Shown here piece after piece: positions 29,766 to 36,602 of a stretch of 64,000 bases of DNA (position 1 is the stretch's first letter; every line of letters begins with the position of its first letter). The translations under genes were made by a program, and so were the position numbers. Below the pieces are notes generated by a model. It worked only from the letters and a program-made list of their open reading frames with translations, did not search any database and was not told the origin of the DNA. Origin of the DNA: Rhodocyclaceae bacterium (GTDB lineage Bacteria; Pseudomonadota; Gammaproteobacteria; Burkholderiales; Rhodocyclaceae); the NCBI GenBank assembly GCA_013791905.1, contig VMSX01000010.1, positions 208,374 to 272,373 on the forward strand, written 5' to 3'.

Positions 29766-30637
29766 TCAGTGTAATGGCACCGGCAAAGTGGCTGGCGGCA
29801 GGCATATTTCGTCACTGCAGGCCTGGACGCGCAGCCGAAGTTGCGCGGGCCGCTGTTGGTCGGCAAAATCGGCATCGATGGCAACCGTGCCCGAATATAC
29901 AGAGATGGCTTCGCGAGCAAAGGCCGCACTGAATCGCTTGCCCGCCGGGTAACGAATCGTCAACGGATTGGTGCCGGTAAACTCCAGTTGCGTGGGAATC
30001 AGATAATCGAAGCTGGCGGGGTTGGCGTTCACATGCCAGCGCGCGGCAACACTCACCACCTGTGCGCTGTCAGTGGCGTCCGGCTGGTCAGGCGCTTTTG
30101 TCACCGGTTGCGGTTTATCCATGACGGCCAGTAACGAAGGCCAGCGTTCGGGTGGCGCGATGCTGCAGCAATTCGGCGCGTGCCGGGGTCAGGAAGAGGT
30201 TGTTGGGCCAGCCGCCACTGCCCCCCCAGCAGATGCGTCGCCGCCATGTAGATCCGGTCCAGATCGGGCCGTTGTTCGCGATCCAGTTTGATATTGACGA
30301 AGCCGGCATTCATTTGCGCGGCAATGGCCGGATTGCGATAGAACGTCTCATCGGCGACACGGCACCAATAGCAGCAACTGCTGTAACCAATCGAGAGGAA
30401 TACCGGCTTGTTTTCGCTGCGTGCCTTTGCAAAGGCCTCGTCGCCCCATGGATACCAGTCGACCGGGTTGTCGGCGTGCTGGCGCAGATACGGACTATCG
30501 GCCGCAGCGAGACGATTGACTGCCTGTGCGGGCAGGGTTAGCAGCAGCGCAAAGAGCAGACCGAAGAAAATCCCCTTGGTACTGGCAGGACGGCGAAACA
30601 GCTCGATCACGATAAGGCTACGCATGGATAACACCAT
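29766..30637 (-). pseudogene. Decayed thioredoxin-fold DUF255 / DsbD-N-like gene
   Basis: The 5' part encodes a signal peptide and the DUF255 thioredoxin-like start [32 protein letters not shown] up to [22 protein letters not shown] run of seven C on the plus strand (30221-30227) then shifts the frame. With six, the reading continues as [14 protein letters not shown], the expected family sequence, for a short way to a stop. The 3' part, in a third frame, encodes a DsbD alpha-like domain (WHVNANPASFDYLIPTQLEF, ACSDEICLPP). In relatives these are ends of one 500-600-residue protein, so the large middle appears deleted. Confidence 0.8.
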
Positions 30638-30781
30638 AAACTCTTTGAGACGAAAATCATCAACAAGCCATTGAACTACCAATATTAAACAAGGACGCAC
30701 ATTGGCCGGGCCATCGGGTCGGGGAGCGGCCGGGTTACAATCGCCGGCCACAAAAAACCATAACGACAATATTTCATCCCC

Positions 30782-31210
30782 ATGACCAGATATTTTCTTA
30801 TTGCTTCCATGTTGCTGACCCTGCTGAGCAGCTTCGCCAGTGCACAGGAAATGACGCCCAACGAGGCTTTCGAAGCCGCCCGCAGCGGCAAGATCACCCT
30901 AATCGACATCCGCACCCCGCCCGAGTGGCAGCAGACCGGCGTCGCCCAGGGCGCCACCCTTATCAACATGATCCATCCGCAGGGCGCCGCCGGTTTCCTC
31001 AAGGAAGTGCTGGCCAAGACCGGCGGCAACATGAATGCGCCGATTGCCCTGATCTGCCGCACCGGCAACCGCACCTCGCAGGTGCAGCGCTTTCTCAAGA
31101 TGCAGGGCCTGACGCAGGTCTACAACGTCCCCGAAGGCATGGCCGGCAGCATGGCCGGCCCCGGCTGGATGGCACGCAAACTGCCAGTGGAAGCCTGCAA
31201 AATCTGCTAA
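30782..31210 (+). CDS. Exported rhodanese-like sulfurtransferase
   Basis: 142 residues with signal peptide [22 protein letters not shown]. One rhodanese domain follows: [18 protein letters not shown] and the active-site loop CRTGNRTS with its catalytic cysteine near residue 103. It is a periplasmic single-domain rhodanese; substrate not evident. The 3' end converges on tonB, sharing 4 bp with it. Confidence 0.92.
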   Translation: MTRYFLIASMLLTLLSSFASAQEMTPNEAFEAARSGKITLIDIRTPPEWQQTGVAQGATLINMIHPQGAAGFLKEVLAKTGGNMNAPIALICRTGNRTSQVQRFLKMQGLTQVYNVPEGMAGSMAGPGWMARKLPVEACKIC

Positions 31211-31758
31211 TCCAGTCGAAAGCGTACCGGCAGTAAAACCTGGCGCTGCGCGGCGGGCAGGCCGTTGATGCCACGCACCGCCACGAGCGCTGCTGCATCA
31301 AGAATGGGGTGGCCCGAACTGGTTGCCACCGCTGCTGCGGCGACTCCGCCGTTCGGCGTCAAGGTCAGCAACACGATGACATCGCCTTCGATGCCCCGCT
31401 CGATCGCCTCGCGCGGATAAAAATCGAGCTTTGCGATAGCCGCCAGTGCAGTGTTGAGCGCACGCCCCTGCAATTCGCGCGGCTTTGGTGCAATAGTCGG
31501 CGCTGGCGGTACGGCGCTTGGTGCGGGTTTTACCTCCGGTTCGGCTGGCGCGGGTTTGATTGGCGTTTCCTGGGTGGCCAACAAGGGAGCCAGCAGAACG
31601 GCTTCAAGTGCCGGACTGGGCTGCGGCGCGGGAGGTTGCGCGAAAAAGCCGAACGGCCAGAGCACGACGGCATGCAGCAGCACGCTCGCCAGTGTGGAGA
31701 AACCGAACCGCAACGCTGGCAGAGTGGCCCGGCGGGCTTCTTGAGAAATCGCCGTCAT
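31207..31758 (-). CDS. TonB-like energy transducer
   Basis: 183 residues from MTAISQEARR. A single N-terminal membrane anchor (about 20-42) is followed by a Pro/Ala/Glu-rich periplasmic spacer and a C-terminal TonB domain (LDFYPREAIERGIEGDVIVLLTLTPNGGVAAAAVATSSGHPILDAAALVAV). It would carry proton-motive energy to outer-membrane receptors. No exbB, exbD or receptor gene is adjacent. The spacer PSAVPPAPTIAPKP is encoded across a dispersed-repeat copy. An ATG 11 codons upstream is possible. Confidence 0.88.
   Translation of the reverse strand: MTAISQEARRATLPALRFGFSTLASVLLHAVVLWPFGFFAQPPAPQPSPALEAVLLAPLLATQETPIKPAPAEPEVKPAPSAVPPAPTIAPKPRELQGRALNTALAAIAKLDFYPREAIERGIEGDVIVLLTLTPNGGVAAAAVATSSGHPILDAAALVAVRGINGLPAAQRQVLLPVRFRLD
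31496..31514 (+). repeat. Dispersed 19-bp repeat, copy 7 (inside tonB-like gene)
   Basis: Matches the core in 18 of 19 positions. On the gene strand it is read as VPPAPTI in the proline-rich spacer. Confidence 0.78.
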
Positions 31759-31811
31759 GGAGCGAATGCTACCGCAACAGGTAGACTGCACTCCTTTACT
31801 GCCGCATCCCC

Positions 31812-32906
31812 ATGAAAATGAATCGTCTGATTGTTTTGCTTTTCCTGACTGTTTGCCAGCTTCTGCCTGTCACTGCGCAAGCCGAGTTGCCCGATCCGAG
31901 CCGTTTTTCGGTGGCCATGGAACTCGGCAACGTCAGCCAGGCACGCGCCTGGCTGGATGAAGGCCTCGACCCGAATTTCGAGGGCGCACTGATCGGCACC
32001 GGCCTGATGATCGGCGCCTGGGAGGGGAACATTCCCCTCATGGAGCTGTTTGTCGAGCGCGGCGCCGACCTCAACCGCATCAACCGCCAGGGCGAAACCG
32101 CGCTGATGCTGGCGGCCTGGAAAGGCAAGCGCGCGGCGATGCAGTGGCTGCTTGAGCGCGGCGCCGCACCGAATCGGAGCAACCGTGCCGAGCGCGAGTG
32201 GACCGCCTTGCACTACGCCGTCTTTGCCGGCCACGCCGAACTCACCGAGCGCCTGCTAACTGCCGGCGCCGACGTCAACGCCCGCTCCACCAATGGCTCC
32301 ACGGTGGTCATGATGGCGGCCCGCGAGGGCCATGAAGCCATCGCCCAGCGCCTCATGGCCGCCGGCGCCAACCCGGCCATGAAAAATGACTTCGAGGACG
32401 ACGCCGTTGCCTGGGCGATGCGCCAGGGTAATTACCGGATCGCCCAGACCTTTACCAGCGCCGAAAACTTTGCCGAACTGGCGCGCGCAGCTGTCGCCAA
32501 CCCCCTGCCCAAGCCCCAGCGCTCCACTCCTGTGTCTGACCGGGTCGAAGAACACCTGCGCATGGCGCGCCTGGCTGAAGCGAAGGGGCAACGCGGTGCA
32601 GCGCTCGCTGCCTATCGCAAGGCGCTGACCGAACTTAAAGCGCAACCAACGCCACCGAAAGTCGGCGCTGACAAGACGGCGAGCGGCGCGAAACCCACCG
32701 CCAAGGCCCCCAACGCGCTGGTGATCCGAGCCAAGCGTGGCCAGCCCGAGCAGCAAAGCGCCGCCCTCAGCTATACCGGCGGCGAAGAAGCCGGCATCAA
32801 CCAGTTGCTCGAACAGGCGCGTGCCGCCGAAGCCGCCGGACGACGCACAGAAGCATTACAACTGTTCCGCCGCGCTTCAGAGCGCATCAAGGCAAACCAG
32901 CAATAA
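31812..32906 (+). CDS. Exported ankyrin-repeat protein
   Basis: 364 residues. A signal peptide (MKMNRLIVLLFLTVCQLLPVTAQA) precedes five or so ankyrin repeats at about 30-225, e.g. QGETALMLAAWKGKRAAMQWLLERGAAPNRSN and WTALHYAVFAGHAELTERLLTAGADVNARS. A Lys/Ala/Pro-rich linker and a C-terminal helical pair (EEAGINQLLEQARAAEAAGRRTEALQLF) follow. Probably a periplasmic protein-binding scaffold; partner unknown. The linker stretch PPKVGADKTASGAKP derives from a repeat copy. Confidence 0.88.
   Translation: MKMNRLIVLLFLTVCQLLPVTAQAELPDPSRFSVAMELGNVSQARAWLDEGLDPNFEGALIGTGLMIGAWEGNIPLMELFVERGADLNRINRQGETALMLAAWKGKRAAMQWLLERGAAPNRSNRAEREWTALHYAVFAGHAELTERLLTAGADVNARSTNGSTVVMMAAREGHEAIAQRLMAAGANPAMKNDFEDDAVAWAMRQGNYRIAQTFTSAENFAELARAAVANPLPKPQRSTPVSDRVEEHLRMARLAEAKGQRGAALAAYRKALTELKAQPTPPKVGADKTASGAKPTAKAPNALVIRAKRGQPEQQSAALSYTGGEEAGINQLLEQARAAEAAGRRTEALQLFRRASERIKANQQ
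32661..32679 (+). repeat. Dispersed 19-bp repeat, copy 8 (inside ankyrin gene)
   Basis: Matches the core in 16 of 19 positions, preceded by AAA. Encodes KVGADKTA in the linker of the ankyrin protein. Confidence 0.7.
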
Positions 32907-32939
32907 TTTTCCGCGCCCACTTGGAGGAAGAAGGATGCA

Positions 32940-33100
32940 TCTCCAAAGCAGCTTTGCCGCCGGGCCGCCCCAAGGCAAAGTGGCACGCGGCGCCAGCCGC
33001 AATCCGCTCCCATGCATGAACGGGAGTTCCCCGTTATCAACGAGCAAAGCGAGTCAACAGTCACCTCCCCCGCGAGGGGGAGGCTGGGAGGGGGAGGGCT
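32940..33100 (-). repeat. Intergenic repeat R2 (between convergent ankyrin gene and rmuC)
   Basis: An inverted copy of the repeat at 53655-53896. Read on the minus strand it has a C-rich/G-rich hairpin, TGACTGTTGACTCGCTTTGC, a GGAGCGGATTGCGGCTGGCG segment, then CGTGCCACTTTGCCTTGG and CCCGGCGGCAAAGCT. It fills the 192-bp gap and no gene is seen there. Confidence 0.8.
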
Positions 33101-34406
33101 AACCTTCCAGCGGCAACCGCGGCGCGCCATCCACCGGCGTCAGATCGCGAATCTCCTTGTCGCCAGTTACCGCCTGCAGTTCCTTGAAGCGGCGCGCGGT
33201 GACCAGCACCCGGCTTTCGAGCGACCCGGTCGCCTTGTTGTAGGCCGCAACCGAGTCGGCGAGATTCTTGCCGACGCTGGCCCAATGCTCGGCCAGCGTA
33301 CCGAGGCGTTCGTACAGTTCCTTGCCGAGTTGCGAAATCTTCTGGGCATTTTCGGTCAGTGCCTCCTGCTGCCAGCCATAGGCCGCCGCACGCAGCAGCG
33401 CGATCAGCGTGGTCGGCGTGGCCAGGATGACGCGCTGCTCGACGCCGCTTTCAATCAGGCCGGGGTCGACTTCCAGCGCGGCGCTGTAAAACATCTCACC
33501 GGGTAAAAACAGCACGACAAAATCCGGCGCGGGCTGGAACTGCTCCCAGTAAGACTTGCGCGAGAGTTTGGTGATGTGTTCGCGCACCTGACGGGCGTGG
33601 TCGAGCAATTTCTTGCGGCGCGTTTCATCATCTTCAGCCTCGATGGCATCGAGATAAGCCGCCAGCGGCGCCTTGGCATCAACCACCAGTTGCTTGCCGC
33701 CGGGCAGGCGCACGATCAGGTCGGGGCGCAACTTGCCCTCATCGCCATCGGCCGACTCCTGTTCATAAAAATCGCAGTGGTCGAGCATGCCGGCCATTTC
33801 GACGACGCGCTTGAGTTGCAGTTCGCCCCAGCGGCCGCGCGCATGTGGTGCGCGCAACGCGCGCACCAGATTGGCGGTTTCGCGCCGCAACTGCCCCTGC
33901 CCGTCGCCGAGCGCGCGCACTTGTTCGAACAGCGTGGCGTAGGCGTCGATGCGCGCTTTTTCGACGCCCTGCACCTGCAGCTCGAATTTTTCAAGCGAGA
34001 CGCGAATCGGCGTCACCAGCTCGCCGATGGCCTGCTGGCGTTTTTCCAGCTCGCCCTTGGCGGTTTCCTGATGTTTTTCGAGCGTGACTTTCGCCAGATC
34101 GAGAAACGCCTGGTTGTTGCGATGCAGGGCCTCGGTCGACAAAGCGCGAAAGGCATCGGCGAAAACGCCGCGCGCCTCTTCAAGGGCGGCAATTTTTTCA
34201 CTCCCCACGGCCCGTTCGCGCTCAAGTTCGGCATGCAGCATCTCGGCGCGTTCGCGCAACTTGGCCAGTTCGGTTGCCTGTTGCGTCAGCGTTTCGCGTG
34301 CATCACGCACGCGCCCGGACAGCGCACCCCACATCAGGCCGGCCCCCAGCAGGATGCCGAGAATGACAGCCAACATCAGCTCAATGTTGGGCATTACTGT
34401 AGGCAT
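33099..34406 (-). CDS. rmuC: RmuC-like DNA recombination protein
   Basis: RmuC limits rearrangements at inverted repeats in E. coli. 435 residues: an N-terminal membrane anchor (about 7-27), a long coiled coil (about 35-170), and the RmuC nuclease-like core. That core has LRAPHARGRWGELQLKRVVEMAGML, LRPDLIVRLPGGKQLVVDAKAPLAAYLDA and FLPGEMFYSAAL. All family blocks are intact. It faces the ankyrin gene across repeat R2. Confidence 0.95.
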   Translation of the reverse strand: MPTVMPNIELMLAVILGILLGAGLMWGALSGRVRDARETLTQQATELAKLRERAEMLHAELERERAVGSEKIAALEEARGVFADAFRALSTEALHRNNQAFLDLAKVTLEKHQETAKGELEKRQQAIGELVTPIRVSLEKFELQVQGVEKARIDAYATLFEQVRALGDGQGQLRRETANLVRALRAPHARGRWGELQLKRVVEMAGMLDHCDFYEQESADGDEGKLRPDLIVRLPGGKQLVVDAKAPLAAYLDAIEAEDDETRRKKLLDHARQVREHITKLSRKSYWEQFQPAPDFVVLFLPGEMFYSAALEVDPGLIESGVEQRVILATPTTLIALLRAAAYGWQQEALTENAQKISQLGKELYERLGTLAEHWASVGKNLADSVAAYNKATGSLESRVLVTARRFKELQAVTGDKEIRDLTPVDGAPRLPLEG

Positions 34407-34420
34407 GGAAATTCCTGAAA

Positions 34421-34464
34421 GTCGGCGCGGCTGGGATGAAATGCCCCATATAGGGTACGGCGTC
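34421..34464 (+). repeat. Dispersed repeat, copy 9, degenerate, with palindromic extension
   Basis: The 19-bp part is degenerate (14 of 19) but is preceded by AAA. Like the copy at 25744 it is followed by AATGCCCC, a 4-nt loop and GGGTACGGCG. Lies in the 63-bp gap upstream of rmuC and downstream of the nitroreductase gene. Confidence 0.6.
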
Positions 34465-34469
34465 TGCAG

Positions 34470-35150
34470 TTATTCATGGAACTGGACGAACTCGGCGAGG
34501 GTTACGCGCTCACTGACCAGACGGTTCGCGGGTGCCGCCGGATCGGCACGGCCGAGCGCCATGCCGCACACCAGTTGCTCGTTATTCGGCAGCGCCAGTT
34601 GGGTACTGACAACGCGGTGGAACTGCACCCAGGCGGCTTGCGGGCAGGTGTCATAGCCACAGGCGCGCGCCGCCAACATGACGTTTTGCAGGAAGCCACC
34701 GTAATCGAGCCAGCTACCCTTGCCGAGCCGCCGGTCGATGGAGAACATCAGGCCGACCGGTGCGCCGAAGAATTCATAATTGCGCCGGTGTTGGGCCTGC
34801 ATGGCGGCCCGATCGCCCTTGGCGATGCCCAGCAGTCCATACAGCGCGAAGCCTACCGTGCGCCGCCGCGACAGGTAGGGTTCGAAGAACTCCGTCGGAT
34901 AGTAGTCATATTCATACTCGTGATCGGCGGCCGTATGGTCATAGGCATCGCAGACCGCCCTCACCAACTGGTCGCGCCGGGTGCCGGTCATTACATGCAC
35001 ATGCCAGGGCTGGGTGTTGGTGCCGGACGGCGCACGCGCCGCTGTGGCGAGTATTTGTTCGATGGTCTGGCGCGGCACGGCCTCGGGCAGGAAGGCGCGG
35101 ATCGAGTGGCGCGACTCAATGAGCTTGAGAAAGGCGGTGGACTGGCTCAT
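34470..35150 (-). CDS. Nitroreductase-family FMN protein
   Basis: 226 residues, NAD(P)H-dependent flavin enzyme family. The opening LIESRHSIRAFLPEAVPRQTIEQILATAARAPSGTNTQPW holds the FMN-binding arginines and the APSGTNTQPW signature. Later LDYGGFLQNVMLAARACGYDTCPQAAW completes the dimer-interface site. The C-terminal VCGMALGRADP is typical. Natural substrate unknown. It is 12 bp downstream of the CBS/DUF294 gene. Confidence 0.93.
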   Translation of the reverse strand: MSQSTAFLKLIESRHSIRAFLPEAVPRQTIEQILATAARAPSGTNTQPWHVHVMTGTRRDQLVRAVCDAYDHTAADHEYEYDYYPTEFFEPYLSRRRTVGFALYGLLGIAKGDRAAMQAQHRRNYEFFGAPVGLMFSIDRRLGKGSWLDYGGFLQNVMLAARACGYDTCPQAAWVQFHRVVSTQLALPNNEQLVCGMALGRADPAAPANRLVSERVTLAEFVQFHE

Positions 35151-35162
35151 GGGTGGCGCGGC

Positions 35163-36596
35163 TCAGAGTCGATAATCCAGACGGATGCGGTTCTGCAATT
35201 TCTTGGCCTGTTTGAATGATTCCCTGAGGACAAACCGGTCAAGCTCGTTGAGTGTGTCGGGATCGACGCGGTTGGCCAGGCCCAGCGGCGTACCTTGCTG
35301 CTGCTGGCGCAGGCGCATTTGCTGCAGGAAGAAAAAAGCATCGACGAGTGCGGCGACGTCATCGCGGCCGATCTTGCCCTTTTCGGCGGCGGCGCGCAGG
35401 CGCTGCGGCGTACCGGATTCGCCAATGCCGTTGGCCAGCGCGAGAATGCGTGCCACATCGACGAACAATCGCGTACCACTGGCCTTCAAGTCAATGGTGT
35501 GGGGGAATTCCTTGCTGTTGTCGAAGGTGAAATCGCGGATGATGCCGAGCGGCGGCCGCGCGCGCAGGGCGTTCTCGGCCATGAAACGCAAAAACAGCGT
35601 GGCGCCCGGAATGTTCTTGCGCAGCCATTCGGAAAGCTCCCCGGCCAGGGCCTCATCGCCGTAGAGCGGGCGGAAATCGAAATAAATCGACGCATCGAGC
35701 AAAGCCTGCGGCGTCGTCGTGCGCAGCCATTTGGCATAACGCTGGTGCCATTCGTCAAGAGACAGACAGAGCTCCGGATTGCTCGCCATCACATTGCCCT
35801 TGCACAAGGGGAAACCAAGGACATCCAGGCGCCGGTTGACCTCGGCGGCAAAGGGCAGCAGGGCCGCGCGCACTTCATCTGCCTGCTTGCTGGGTGCGGC
35901 AAAGACCAGGCCGTTATCCTGATCGGTGGACAGCGTCTGTTCGAAGCGCCCTTCGGAACCGAAAGACAGCCAGGTCCACGGTACTTTCGGCAGGTCGAAT
36001 TCGAGCTTGGTCAGTTCGATCAGGCGCACGACCAAATGATCGTTGAGCGTCGAAATCAGCTGGGTGAGCGCCTCGGCGGCGGTGCCCTCGGCCAACGTGC
36101 GTTCAGCGAGACGATGGATATCATCGGCGGCGGCGATCAGTCCTTCCATGTCGCGCGCACCGCGAATGGCACCGGAGATCGCCTTGCCGCCACCGCTCTG
36201 CAGTTCGTAGATGTCTTCCTGCGAAACGATGCCCACCAGCTTGTCGGTGGCATCGACGACGATGACATGGTGCACACCGTTGCGCGCCATCATCAGCGCC
36301 GCCTGATACACGGTGGCACGCCAGTTGAGCATCAGCAGGCCCGAACCGCTCATCACCGACATCACCATCTGGTCGAGGTCGTAGTGCTTCGCGGCAACGC
36401 GGTGCAACAGGTCGCGCAAGGTGAAGATACCGAGCGGCCGGCCACTCTCGGGCTCGACGACGATGATCGAACCGATGCGATGCTCGGACATCAACAGCAC
36501 GGCCTCGCGCAACGTGCTATCGGGGGTGACAGTGATCGGCTTGCGGCGGATCATGGCCGCCAGTTGGCTATGCAGGGTGGGGCGCGAAGTGCTCAT
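35163..36596 (-). CDS. CBS-domain / DUF294 putative nucleotidyltransferase
   Basis: 477 residues. Two CBS domains occupy about 15-130 (TPDSTLREAVLLMSEHRIGSIIVVEPESGRPLGIFTLRD and the second with DKLVGIVSQEDI). A GlnD-like nucleotidyltransferase domain has GSEGRFEQTLSTDQDNGLVF near 210. A DUF294 C-terminal helical domain ends the protein. CBS pairs usually bind adenine nucleotides, so this may be an energy- or nucleotide-sensing regulator; target unknown. It ends 6 bp from the exonuclease-fusion gene, a pairing seen beside acetate-uptake genes in other proteobacteria. Confidence 0.9.
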   Translation of the reverse strand: MSTSRPTLHSQLAAMIRRKPITVTPDSTLREAVLLMSEHRIGSIIVVEPESGRPLGIFTLRDLLHRVAAKHYDLDQMVMSVMSGSGLLMLNWRATVYQAALMMARNGVHHVIVVDATDKLVGIVSQEDIYELQSGGGKAISGAIRGARDMEGLIAAADDIHRLAERTLAEGTAAEALTQLISTLNDHLVVRLIELTKLEFDLPKVPWTWLSFGSEGRFEQTLSTDQDNGLVFAAPSKQADEVRAALLPFAAEVNRRLDVLGFPLCKGNVMASNPELCLSLDEWHQRYAKWLRTTTPQALLDASIYFDFRPLYGDEALAGELSEWLRKNIPGATLFLRFMAENALRARPPLGIIRDFTFDNSKEFPHTIDLKASGTRLFVDVARILALANGIGESGTPQRLRAAAEKGKIGRDDVAALVDAFFFLQQMRLRQQQQGTPLGLANRVDPDTLNELDRFVLRESFKQAKKLQNRIRLDYRL

Positions 36597-36602
36597 AAGG
36601 GT

